Positions 1 to 12,007 of a DNA stretch of 22,500 nucleotides are shown here, piece after piece. The stretch covers positions 37,501 to 60,000 of the forward strand of contig MCFG01000092.1 in assembly GCA_002104895.1 (NCBI GenBank), written 5' to 3'. Origin of the DNA: Anaeromyces robustus. Its lineage: Eukaryota > Neocallimastigomycota > Neocallimastigomycetes > Neocallimastigales > Neocallimastigaceae. Every line of letters starts with the position of its first letter. The first letter of the stretch is position 1. The position numbers and the translations under genes were made by a program. The notes beneath the pieces are model-generated. The model searched no databases. It was not told where the DNA came from and saw nothing but the letters and a program-made list of their open reading frames with translations.

Positions 1-188
1 TTAATTTCATTTTTTTACAATAAAATAATAACTATTTTAAATATTTTTTATTATTTGTATTTATAATAAAAATTATATTAAGAAAAGTTATTAATAATTA
101 TTTTAAAATAATTCTTGTTTGATATTCATATTAATTCATATTAATTTTCTAGTTTTTTTTTTTTTTAAAAAAAAAAAAATTAATTAAA
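1..188. other. AT-rich 5' flank of the ABCA gene
   Basis: This stretch has no coding signal in any frame. It ends in a T14 run followed directly by an A13 run at about 153-179, a perfect self-complementary block, then the putative start codon at 189. It is presumably promoter and 5' UTR of the transporter gene. No transcription factor site can be told apart from the background because almost every short A/T motif occurs by chance here. Confidence 0.6.
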
Positions 189-308
189 ATGGGTCTTTTT
201 TTAATCAATTAAAAGGGGTAACTTATAGAAATATCCTTTTAAAAAAAAGTAATGTCAGCAATACTCTCCAAGAAATTTTTATACCCTTATATTTAATAGC
301 AATTCTTT
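189..308 (+). other. ABCA exon 1 with apparent 1-nt frameshift
   Basis: From the ATG at 189 the frame hits TAA at 210-212. From about 206 to 308 another frame reads like the N-terminus of ABCA proteins ([14 protein letters not shown], then [15 protein letters not shown]) and splices in frame to exon 2. That second frame has no ATG, and a TAA lies at 185-187. One extra T in the T7 run at 196-202 would join the two, giving a protein that starts MGLFF, and makes the whole coding length divisible by three. Either the run is one base short in the assembly, or this copy is damaged. Alternative: an unseen upstream exon spliced to the TATAG at 224-228. Confidence 0.65.
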
Positions 309-3300
309 GTAAGTATAAGTTTATTTCTATATTAAAAAAAGCAAAATAGAATTAATATGCATAAAATATAATAATATATTTCAATTTTATTATTAATTAT
401 AATATATTGATTTTAATTTTTTTTTATTTTTTTTTTTTTTTTTTCATTTTACTATAGATGGTATAAGGTTATCATCAAAAACAAAATTATATCCAGCTGA
501 AGATTCAAAAGATTTAGGTAACCTTTCAAATTTATTTGTTACAAATCCTATTCAAAATTCTATAGGTTTTGTATTACCTGATGATAGCAACGATGAAATA
601 ATTAATAAAATTATGAGTGGATCTGTTTTTAATACAAATAATTACAAAGCAATTTCTTTTAAAAATGAAAAAGAATTAAACGACTATTATGATAAAAATA
701 CTGATCTTGCTGCTGCTATTATATTTGAAAAAGATTTATTAACATATACTCTAAGAATAAATGGTACTGAAGTACCAGATCCTGAATCTACTCCAATTGA
801 TAATTACGGTAAATCAAGAGCAGAAAGTCCAGAGTCATTAAAATATTTAACTAAATTTTCATATCTTCAATCACTTATCGATTCATCAATTATTAGTTTA
901 AAAACAAATTCTTCCATTACTATTAATACTGATGTTGGTAATATGAGTAAACCACCAATTTATTACTCACAACAAAGCGCATTAGGACCGAAACTATTTT
1001 CACTTTATATGAACTTTTTATTTTTAGTACATATTTTAGTCATTGTAACATTTTTAGTTGATGAAAAAGAAAAGAAAATTAAAGAAGGTATGCTTATGTC
1101 TGGAGTTCATCCATCGATCTTCTGGTTATCATGGGAAATTGTATATTTAATAATTATCACTATAACTTCCATTTTGGTTGCCCTTTTCTTATACGTTACA
1201 AAATCATATTCCTATATTAATCCAGTATTACTTTTCATACTTATTTTATTATATGGTTTATCTAATTGCGGTATTGGTTTTGTAGTTTCTGTTTTCTTTA
1301 AGAAAACAAAAACAGCTACTTCATTTGTTGGTTGTGTTGTTTCTTTAGTTTGTATGGTATACTTGGGTATATCCTATTTAAATAAAAGTACAAAAATAAT
1401 ATGTTCTATCTTCTTTTCACCTGTAACTATGGGTCTTGCTATGGAAGAAGTTAGTTCATATGATGACAAAAGAATAAATATTGGTTTTAGTAATTTATTT
1501 GATTCGGATGTTGGTTTATATATGTTAATTTTATTAATTAATAATATACTTTATTTTGGTTTAGCTGTTATTTTCGAATATTTCTTTGATGAATATTCAA
1601 ATTTCAATATTAAAAGAAAATCAAGAATGTCTGTTCTTACTGACCAAAGTAACATTTTTGAACATGATATTGAAAAAGATATGAGACAAAATGAAAAATG
1701 TCTTGTTGAAATTTCAAATATATCCAAAGAATTTGAAAGAGAAACTTCTGAAAATGAAGTTAAAGAAGATGATCAAAATAAGAATATCATGTCAAAAATT
1801 TTTAAATCAAAAAATTCAAACCCAAAAGAATCTTTCTTGGCTGTTAATCATGTTTCATTTAAAGTTTATAAAGATGAAATTTTTGCTATTTTAGGTCATA
1901 ATGGAGCTGGTAAGACTACATTAATTCAAATTATGATTGGTTTACTTAAAGCCTCTGAAGGTAATGTCTATTACGATGGTACTGATTTTAATTCTAATAT
2001 CACAAAGATTCGCAGAGAGTTTGGTAAATAATAAAAATAATAATTTTCTTTATTTTTATTTTATATATTAGTATATTATATATATATAAATTCAAATATA
2101 ATATAATATAAAAAAATTATAAATTATAAATTAATTATATTTATTATAAATTATATATATTCATTTAATAATAACATTACTATTTAAAATATTATATTTT
2201 TTTTAAATAATAATTAGGTGTTTGTTCTCAAGCAAATATTCTTTTTGATGATCTTACTGTTGAAAATCATATTAATATTTTTGCTTCAATTAAAAATGTA
2301 AGTGTTGATATAGATGAAATCTTAAAGGAAGTAGATTTAGAACATAAAAGAAATGATAAAGTAAGAGCTCTTAGTGGAGGTCAAAAGAGAAAATTATGTA
2401 TTGCTATTGCTATTATTGGTAATCCAAAATATATATTTTTAGATGAACCTACTACAGGTCTTGATCCTTTATCAAGAAGAAAAGTTTGGGATCTTTTATT
2501 AAATAAAAAGAAAGGAAGAGTTATTTTCTTAACTACACATTATATGGATGAAGCAGATATTCTTGCTGATCGTAAACTTATTTTAAGTCACGGTAAAATT
2601 CGTTGTTTAGGTTCTAGTCTTTATTTAAAAAATCATTTTAATATGCAATATAGTCTTGATGTTGAAAGTAATTCTTGTAATGAAGTTAATAATATTATTC
2701 ATAAGTATATACCTGAAAGTCAAATTAATATTCCTGATGAAGAAAAACAACTTAAAGATTCAAATATTGAAATGAGAACTTGGAAATTACCTATTTCGTC
2801 TACATCACAATTTTCAAAATTATTTGATGAATTGGAAGCTTATCGTGGAGAAAATAATCTTATTAAAAATTATGCTTTATCTATGCCAACATTAGAAGAA
2901 TTATTTATTCGTTTGGAAGATGATTCTGAAGAATCAAGAGATAATAATATTAATAATAATGATTTTGTTATTAATACTCACGAATCATTACCAAAATTAG
3001 ATAGCATTGAAAAAATATCAAATTTGAAAAAAATTATGACAATAATAAAATTCAGATTAAAAATTTTCTTCCATAATAAAACTTTTGCTGCTAGTGTTTT
3101 TATAACACCTATTTTTATTGCTGTAATAACTTTTGCTATAATTAAAGTCATGAATCAATATCAATTAGTTGAGTTTAAATCTAAAGAAATATCATCAAGT
3201 TTATATGATAGTGATGTCATTTGGAATGTTAATAATTTAAATATTCCAAACTTTTCGACTAATATTTATAGCAATTTTATTAATGGAGGTAATATAACTG

Positions 3301-5432
3301 AATATAATGATCAAGAATTAAACAATATTAGTAAAACCATAGGCCAAGAACCTTATTATATTTCTTCAGTTTCAGGTAGTCTTGTCAATAATGAATATAA
3401 TTTTAATATTCATTATAATGATTCTATGACTCATGCTTTACCGGTAACAATGAATGCCTTATCTAATTCTATTCTTGCTTCTAAAAATATAAATGAAAGA
3501 ATTACATTAAAATCACATCCTTTCTCTTACGGTAATTATACTTTTGTTACAGTTACTAGTCTTCTTATTGGTATCTATTTAGGTGCTGCATTACTTGTAG
3601 GTTGTTCTATGTATGGTCCATTAATTGTCAGAGAAAGAGCTAATCAATTACTTCAACAACTTCAATTAAATGGTGTTTCAAGAATAAACTATTGGATATC
3701 AGCTCTTTGTACAGATACACCACTCTTTATTATTTCTTGTATTCTTGTTATTATAGTTGGTATTATATTTGAACCTGATCAATTTCTTGATATCAAAATA
3801 ATAGGTATTATTATTATAACTATTCTTTTATGGACCGTATGTACAATATTTTATCAATATGTCATAAGTTTTGCCTTCAATAAAGAAACTACAGCCAATT
3901 CATTCATGCAATTATTTAATATTCTTCCATCTTATATTGGTGTTACTGTATTTTCAATTATCAATGCTGCTAATGTTTCATACGATCCAAATAAAATATT
4001 TTCAACCCCAGCTATTATTTTTGAAATCATTATTACTTTAATAAACCCACCTTATGCTATTATGGGTATTTTGAATGCTCTTTTCACAATTAATTTCTAT
4101 TTAAAAGTTCTTAAAATTGACTCAGGTTTAAATTTATTATTAAGATTTAATTCAGGTATCACTCCATTATTAATTACTTTAGCTATAGCCATTGTTATTT
4201 ATTTCTTAATTCTTTTAAGATTGGATACTATGATAAATCAAACTAATGCTAAAGATATTCATGTTCAAGATGAAGCAATTCGTGAAAAGAATGAAAACAT
4301 TATTAAAAATGGTGATGATGATGTCTATAAAGAATTTTTAAATGTTGTAAATAATTATGATAAATTCCCAATTAGTACTTTACAAATTAGTAAGGAATAT
4401 AAGGTTAACGTTAAAGATGCAAAAGAAAAGAAATTAATTAATGAAAGAAATGAAGAATATCAATATGGTGAAATTCATAAATCTAAATATGGAAGAAACA
4501 ATTATGTGAAAACTGCCGTTGAAGATGTTTCTTTTGGTATTAATAAACATGAATGTTTCGGATTATTAGGTCCAAATGGTGCTGGTAAATCAACGACCTT
4601 AAATATGGTAACTTCAACAATACCACAAACTACTGGAAAAATCTATTATGATGGTACAGAATCTCATATTGCTAGATTAAATGAAATTTCACTTGGTTAT
4701 TGTCCACAAAATGATACTTTTTGGAAGGAATTAACTATTCGTGAACATATTGAATTCTTTTTAAGAATTCGTGGTTTCCCAGAAGATAAAGCAAAAGATT
4801 ATGCTACTCAATATATAAAATGTTGTAATTTAGAAGAACATCAAAATAAAAGAGCTTCAAAATTAAGTGGTGGTACTAAACGTAAATTATGTTTATTAAT
4901 GGCTATTTCTGGTTATCCAAATCAAATCTTATTAGATGAACCTACTGCAGGTATGGATCCATCTACTAGAAGATATGTTTGGAATATTATTAAAGAAACT
5001 AAAAAAGATAATAATTCTGCTATTATTATGACCACTCACTCTATGGAAGAAGCTGAAAATCTTTGTGATCGTATTGGTATTTTAATTAATGGAAGACTTA
5101 TTTGTATTGGTTCACCAGAACATATTAAAATGAAATATGGTAATACCTATAATTTAGAAGTTCAATCTAATAATATCAATACCTTCCATCAAAAGATTAT
5201 TGAAGAAGGTAATCTTTTAGGTACTGAATATAAAAAGGAAGAAAAATCTTTTGATCGTACCAATTATGAAATTATTATAAAAGAAGGTATTGGTAGAATA
5301 TTTGATATTATGGAAAAATGTAAAGAATCTGGACTTATTACGGATTATAGTTTTAGCCAAACTACCTTAGAACAAGTATTTATTAATTTTGCAAAACTAC
5401 AAATTACTAATAACGATAGTAATGACCATTAA
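189..5432 (+). CDS. Full-length ABCA-type ABC transporter (3 exons)
   Basis: Exons 189-308, 458-2023 and 2218-5432 (introns GTAAGT...TAG and GTAAAT...TAG) give about 1633 residues, normal for a full ABCA protein with two (membrane domain + ATPase) halves. ABCA proteins move lipids or related hydrophobic substrates using ATP; the substrate here is unknown. Visible parts: TM1 near residues 26-41, a luminal/extracellular loop, a TM cluster about 220-410, ATPase 1 with Walker A GHNGAGKT (520-527), Q-loop Q567 (just after the exon 2/3 junction), LSGGQ (614-618), LDEP with D638, H670. The second half has a membrane helix, large loop and TM cluster up to about 1230, then Walker A GPNGAGKS (1347-1354), Q1393, LSGGT (1445-1449), LDEP (D1469/E1470), H1503 and a C-terminal VFINFA motif (1616-1621). 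Both catalytic glutamates are present. Exon 1 is out of frame with its own ATG by one base: see the separate entry. Residue numbers assume that base is restored. Confidence 0.93.
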
Positions 5433-5524
5433 ATAAAACAATAGTTAAAAAAATAAATAAATAAATGAAATTAAAATTAAAATTAAAATTAAAATTAAAG
5501 AAAAGTAAAAACAAAATAAAACAG

Positions 5525-5555
<31 letters not shown>

Positions 5556-6068
5556 TAATTTAAAAATCAATAATTAATATATATATAAATATTAATATTA
5601 ATATATATTATATCAAATATCTATATAATTAATATTCAATATATATATAAATATTAAATTATTCACTTATTAATAATTTAAAAAAAAAAAAATCATCTAA
5701 TTATCATATAAATATAAATTATCAAATATATATAATATCCTCTTTTTTTTTCATTTTAAATATATTAATATCAATATCTATTATATATTTATTTTTATGT
5801 ATTAAAAAAATTTAAAATCAAAAATAACAATAAAATATTAATTTAAGAAACGCAAATATTAAAAAAAATTTATAGATATTTAATATATATAATTAAAATC
5901 TATTAAATATTTCTATGTATTATTAAAAAAAAAAAATTATTTAAGATTTAATAAAATAAAAAAAGTATAAAAAAAAGTGTTTTTTATATAAACTTTTTTC
6001 ATTTTTACTATCTTTTTTTTTTTTTTTCTTTAACAATATTACGGTTATGGATATATTAATTTTTGTGT

Positions 6069-6086
6069 TAATGTAATATTACATTA
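6069..6086. repeat. 18-bp perfect palindrome
   Basis: TAATGTAATATTACATTA is a perfect dyad with no spacer. It includes two C/G pairs in an otherwise A/T region, so it is a little less trivial than the many AT dinucleotide palindromes nearby. Function unknown. Confidence 0.75.
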
Positions 6087-6461
6087 GTGGCAAAACATAT
6101 AATAATTATATTTATTTTATTTGCTTTATAATACTAAAAAGATTTTTAATTAAAGTGTTAGTATTAGCCAATTTAAAGAATACTATTAAAAAAAAAAAAA
6201 TTAATATATATATCATAGAAATAACAATTAATTCTTAATAATTTTATAGATAATAATGTTAATATAATTCAAATTTAATATTAATATAATATGTTTATTA
6301 ATGTTGTGTTATCTACTGATGTAAATTAAATATAGTATAATAAAGCCTTTATAAAAAGTAAATTTAATATAACACACAAAACAAATTATTATTTATGATA
6401 TAATGCTTGAATAAATTTATTTGGTTATTTCATTGTATTGAACAAAAGTAAATTCGCTCAT

Positions 6462-6491
6462 TATCTTAATTTTTGAGGAAAAATTAAGATA
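6462..6491. repeat. 13-bp stem, 4-nt loop hairpin in the convergent gap
   Basis: Arms TATCTTAATTTTT (6462-6474) and AAAAATTAAGATA (6479-6491) are perfectly complementary around the loop GAGG. Its place roughly midway between two converging genes would allow a role in 3'-end formation or transcript separation, but this is only inference; eukaryotic termination does not normally need such a hairpin. Confidence 0.7.
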
Positions 6492-7126
6492 TAATCATTA
6501 TATATTTTAATAACTTTTTTTTTTCTGAAAAAATTATTAATCATATATATTATAAAAATTATTAAAAAAAAAAAAAAAAATTAAATTCAAACTAATCTTG
6601 ATAAATAAATATAAATTATAATTTTTAATTAGGATTAGATTTTGAATATATATCAACCATTAAAAAAATAAAAAGCAAACATTATATATAATAAAAAAAA
6701 ATATATATTATTATATATATATTTTTAGTTTTTTTTTATTAAAAAAAATATTATTTTTTTATTATATTTAATTATTTTTATTTTATTAAAAAAATTTAAA
6801 TTATTTATTTAATTATTTTATTTTATTTTTTTTAACTGTTTTTATAGAAATGTTTTTAATAATATATTTTTTCTATTTATATAAATATTTAAGAATTCAG
6901 TTATCAGATAAAAAGATATTAATTAATTATTTTTAACAATTTAATTAATATATATATAAAAAAAATTAATAAATAAATATATAAAAAGTTTTATTTTTTT
7001 TTTTTTAAATAAAATGAAGATATTTTCCCCTTTCACACATTAGTATTTCTATAATATTAAAAAAAGATATATATATTTCATTCTTTTCACTCATAATGGA
7101 AGTATTGCTATTATTTTTTATTTTTC

Positions 7127-7153
7127 TTTTTTTTTTTTTTTTTTTTTTTTTTT
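7127..7153. repeat. T27 homopolymer beyond the permease stop
   Basis: An uninterrupted run of 27 T on the + strand lies about 36 nt downstream (in the sense of the minus-strand gene) of the permease stop codon, so the transcript would carry an A27 stretch there. It lies in the 3' UTR or just past it. Confidence 0.8.
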
Positions 7154-7189
7154 CTTTTACTTTATATAAATATATATTATTTAAAAAAA

Positions 7190-8014
7190 TTATCTATTAA
7201 ATTCAGTCATTTGCATAAATTCTCCTTGTTGTAATTGATAATCTCTAGATTGCCATTTCATTTTAATGTAATCGATACCTTTTTAGGAAATAATAATATA
7301 GAAGAAAAATTATATTATTTTTATTAGATTTATTTGTAGATTTATAATAAATTATAATTTAATAATAATAATAATAATAATTTAAATATTTCTAATTTAC
7401 CTTTTCTAAATATTTTCTTTTCCATCATTATATAAACTGGAATACCTGTAATTACAAACAATATACCTAATACTGATTCAACTGTAGCATCCATAAAACT
7501 AAAGAATACTAAAAATATGACAACACTAACAAAAATTAATGGAGTTGTAAACCATACACGATAAGGTCTTTCCATATGTGGTTGAGTAAATCTTAATATC
7601 ATAAGACCTAATACACAAAGTCCATAGAAAATCCATGTTGAAGTAGAATATAAATTAACTAATGTATTATATGATCCAGTTAAAACATAAAAAATAGATA
7701 TAAATGTTTGTAAAATTGAAGCATTGATTGGGGTTTCAAAATTTGATGATATTTTTGAAAATGTTTTTGGTAATTGTCCTTGTGAAGCAGTAACTTGAAT
7801 TAATCTTGAACCAGTATACATAGAAGCATTTGCAGCACCAAATGTACTTAAAATAACAGTCAATATAAGAATATGACCTACAAATGGACCAAAAAGAGTT
7901 GTACCAAAATCCTTAATTCATTAATAATAATATAATTAAAAAGAATATATTAATATAAAGAAATAAATTAAAATATTTTATACTAAAAAAACTAAAATAT
8001 ATTCTAAAGGAAAA

Positions 8015-8049
<35 letters not shown>

Positions 8050-9288
8050 GTAAATAAAAAAAATTATATATATTTACAGAAACAATAGTTTTTGATGTTT
8101 TTGCAACATCAGCAGCAAGAACTGCATAATAGGCAACGTTTGCAATAATATATGATGCAATAACTGAGAAACATCCAATTTTTAAAGCTTTTGGTAAATT
8201 CTTTTTTGGATTTTTAAGTTCTCCAGTAACTAAATTTAAATTATTCCTAAATTAATATTTACAAATATGATATCATAATATATATTTAATATATTAATTA
8301 TTATTACCATTATGTTATTATTAATTAATTAATTATATAATAATAAAATAAAATATTATAATATATTTATTTAGTAATTATAATTAAAAATTATTATAAA
8401 TAATAATTATAATAATAATATATATAATAATAATAAATAATAACTTAATATATATATATATTACCATCCATCATAAGCCCATAACGCAGAATATAAAGCT
8501 AAAGCATAACTACCAGGATTTTTTGATGATCCTTTAAAAATATCATTGAAATTATCCGTTAATGGACCAGTAATTAATATTATAAAACCAATAATACCAA
8601 TAACGGATAATGCTACTAATTTTAACATGGTGAAAATATTTTGTATCCATCTACTTAATTTTGAACTTAAACAATTTATTATAGTAAGAACGATTAAACA
8701 TGATACTGCTACTATTTTTGATTTTGAATTACTAACTTCTTCATCACTAGAAATAATTTTACATAAATAATCAGCAAAAACAACACATATAATTGAAAGT
8801 GAACCAGGTTTTTGTACTAAAATAGCAGTCCAACTAAATAAAAAGGAAACCATTTTTCCATAAGCTAATGCAAGATATGGATGTTCACCACCTGAAGCTG
8901 GTATCATTGTACCTAATTCAGCATAACATAAAGCACCTGTTAAAGCTAAAAGACCAGCAAGAAGCCATATTAATAAAGATGCACCAATACTTCCAGAATA
9001 TTGTAAAACTGGTCCAGGTGAAGCAAAAATACCACTACCAATCATAAGTCCTATAATAAGATTAACACCCTGGAAAAGTGTAACATGACGTTCTACTTCT
9101 TGAGTTGATTGTTTAACTTGAGATAAAGATAAGGGTATACTATGTATTTCAAAATCAAAACCATTTGAATATGCATCTTCATCATTATCATTATTTAAAA
9201 CATTATTTAATAAACCTATTTCATCTTCATCTTCTATTCCATTATATATATTTTGACTATTATATGGGGAATTACTACTTGAACTCAT
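7190..9288 (-). CDS. LAT/APC-family amino acid permease (4 exons)
   Basis: Exons on the minus strand: 9288-8465, 8246-8078, 7911-7401, 7278-7190 (824+169+511+89 = 1593 nt, 530 residues plus stop). Introns use GTAATA or GTAAAT donors and TTTAG, TTAAG or AAAAG acceptors. The hydrophilic, acidic N-terminus (1-70) precedes the APC-fold signature GLMIGSGIFASPGP (80-93) in TM1, the YAELGTMIP segment (122-130), and ALWAYDGWNNLN across the exon 1/2 junction, a hallmark of the SLC7/LAT family; GELKNP follows. About 12 membrane helices are expected, ending near residue 490, with a short charged tail ending in EFNR. Likely role: amino acid exchange or uptake across the plasma or vacuolar membrane; specificity cannot be read. 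A cysteine at the place where animal LATs bond to their heavy chain is not evident, so it may work alone. The ATG at 9288 is the first in-frame start before the conserved core. Confidence 0.94.
8010..8059. repeat. AAAT microsatellite in permease intron 2
   Basis: About 12 copies of a tetranucleotide AAAT repeat, with one AAGT variant near the end, lie inside the 166-nt intron 7912-8077 of the permease gene. It makes up almost a third of the intron. Confidence 0.85.
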
Positions 9289-9855
9289 TTTATATTATAT
9301 TATATTATATTATATTATTAACTGTTGTATAAAAAAATTGAATATAATAGATATTATATATATAAACTTATAAAAAATTATTAAGTAATAACTTTTCTTT
9401 TTGCTTTTTTTTTTTTTTTTTTCTTTTAATTATACTTGTATCATTTATTATTATGTACGATGATTTTCATTAATACTTGTATAATTAATACGTATTTTTT
9501 ATTTTTATTTTTTTATTATTTATTTATTTATTTATTTATTTTTTTTTTTTTTTTAATTTTTTTATTTATATTTTAGTTTTTAATGAAATTTTTATTATTT
9601 TTATTTTTGTTTTTTGGTATTTATTATTGTTTAATTTATTTATTTATTTATTTATTTTTTTTTTTTTTGATTTTAATTTTAAATTTGAAATTAAAATATA
9701 TGTATTTTTTCTTCTTTTTTCTTTTTTCCTTTTATTTTCTTTCTTTCTTTCTTTCTTCTTTCTTTTTTGAGTTTATATTAATTATATATATATTTAATTA
9801 ATATATATATAATTTTGATAGTATTTCTGGTTTTGGTTATATAACTATAAAAAAG

Positions 9856-9978
<123 letters not shown>

Positions 9979-10380
9979 ATATATATATATACTTACTTAT
10001 CCTTTTAATTATATATAATTCTTCTTTAAATATTATTAGAATGATATAATTTAATTATCAGAATAATAAATGTTGAATGAATTATTTATTTTCTGTTGTG
10101 TTGTTATATTAATTATAAAAATTAAAAATAATTTAGTTATTAATGGAAGTTGATTTATTTTTTTATCTGTTTCGATTTTAAATAGTGACTTTTTAATTTA
10201 TTTTGTTACTTTTATTATTTATTTTTTTATTATTATAATTAATAATATTTAAATTTGCATTGATTTTATTAAAATAATTAATAATTATTTAATAAATTTC
10301 ATAAGGAAATTAGATTTTTTTTTTTCAAAAAAAATTATCGTTATTAAACAAAAGAGTATGATGCGTTGTAAATAAAAAAA

Positions 10381-10433
10381 ATATTGCTTGTATATAGTTT
10401 ATATAAAAAAATATATTGCTTGTATATAGTTTA
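10381..10433. repeat. Two-copy direct repeat, 32-bp period
   Basis: ATATTGCTTGTATATAGTTT occurs at 10381 and again at 10413, separated by an A/T spacer. It is a local duplication that contains the G/C-bearing core TTGCTTG, so it is not just low complexity. Function unknown. Confidence 0.8.
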
Positions 10434-11490
10434 AACTTTTAAAGAATAATATATGAATTGTATTTGCTAATATATATATATAGATATAGATAAACATGTT
10501 ATTTATTTTTTTTTTTATTATGTAACTTTTTTTTATTATAATATAAATTTATTAATAATTAATATTTATATATACCTTTTATTATTATTAATAAGAAAAA
10601 AAATTATCTACTGTTTTATATAATATTTTACTTTGGCTACTGATAATTTTAAAGAATTTAAAATAAGATTAAATTAATATTTTTAAGAATAAAATTAATA
10701 ATTTTGTTATTTACTTATTAAATTTATATATATAATTAAATATAATTTATTGTAAATATTATAAATAATTACATATTTATAAATATTAATTATATATCTA
10801 TAATTATAATAAGGATTATTTTTTAAATTATTGAGGTTGTATATTTTTTTTAAAAAATGAAAAATATTTTAATAATTAATTGAATTTTTTTTTTTTTTAA
10901 AAAAAATGAAAATTATTTTAATAATTAAATAAATTATTCATTTCTTCGGTTTTAAGAATTTTTAAAAAAAAAAAGAGAAAAAAAATTTTTTTTCCTTATT
11001 TTTTTTTCCTTTTAAATATTTATAATTTATTTTAAATCATTATATTAATTTAATAAAAAAGAATAATAAATAAATAAATTTTTAAATTTTTACTATTAGT
11101 TAATATTGAGTTAATAAAACGTCCTAATTTTTAAATTATTAATTATTTATTATTTTATATCAATAATTGAATATATAAATTAATAATAATAAATAATTAT
11201 TAATAAATATATATATATAAATATTTAAAAATTCCAAATAAAACAAAGTAAAATAAAATAATCGTATTCATTAATAATTTTCATGTTCTTTTTTTTTTTT
11301 TTTAAATACAAATTTGTCAAAAAAATAGAAGTATTTTTTAAATAAATAATTGTAGAGAATAAGGGAAAAATTATTATAATTTAAGCTTCATGGATCAGTG
11401 GTATAACAAAGTTAAATACTTCATTAATAATTACTATACAAAAAATTATAATATTAATCATTATTTATAAGAACAAATAATAAAATTAAT

Positions 11491-11620
11491 AAAATAAAAT
11501 AAAATAAAATAAAATAAAATAAAATAAAATAAAATAAAATAAAATAAAATAAAATAAAATAAAATAAAAAAAAATAAAATAAAATAAAATAAAATAAAAT
11601 AAAATAAAATAAAATAAAAT
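11491..11620. repeat. AAAAT microsatellite, about 26 copies
   Basis: A pentanucleotide array with a single T-to-A interruption at 11570. A short related array recurs at about 11720-11742. Confidence 0.93.
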
Positions 11621-12007
11621 ATATATTATTAAGTAAATTATATGGTAATTATTATTTTTTTTATTTTTTTTCTTCTATATCTTTTCTTACTATTTAACAG
11701 TTATATAATAAAATTATATAAAATAAAATAAAATAAAATAAAATTATTATATTAAATATAATTAATTATTGATTAATTAATTATGTCCAATTAAATTGTA
11801 TATAATTTATTTATGTTTAATATTTAATATTTAATATTTAATAAATAATATAATATAATCCAATGATATAAATGGTTGGTTGATTTATATTTTATATCTT
11901 ATATTTTATAATTATTTTATTATATAGTATAAATGTAAATAAAAAGTTTAAAGAATAATAAATAAAAAGTATAAATTATAATTATGTATTTATTATGGTA
12001 TTCTTTA

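Larger units (their letters stand above)
5433..7189. other. Gene-free gap between convergent genes
   Basis: No exon-like reading frame was found on either strand. It should hold the 3' UTRs and termination regions of the ABCA gene (+) and the amino acid permease gene (-). Contents: a hexamer array (TTAAAA-type, five or so copies) at about 5467-5499, a short TAA array at about 5526-5550, the perfect palindrome at 6069-6086, the hairpin at 6462-6491, and a T27 run at 7127-7153 just beyond the permease stop codon. The rest is A/T homopolymer and TATA-like filler. Confidence 0.7.

Noticed and set aside
253-297. Start codon ATG at 253 for the ABCA gene
   Set aside because: It is out of frame with the family-like sequence and stops after 14 codons.
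8546-8770. 74-codon + strand frame inside the permease gene
   Set aside because: Antisense to permease exon 1, whose minus-strand frame carries clear family motifs.
9583-9801. 72-codon + strand frame made of Phe, Leu, Ile and Tyr
   Set aside because: Pure T-rich low complexity (TTTATTTA and CTTT repeats) with no G/C-bearing codons and no splice partners. It is a composition artefact.
11385-11460. A tRNA gene
   Set aside because: Only a D-arm-like piece is present; there is no anticodon stem, no box B and no closing acceptor stem. Kept only as a weak relic finding.
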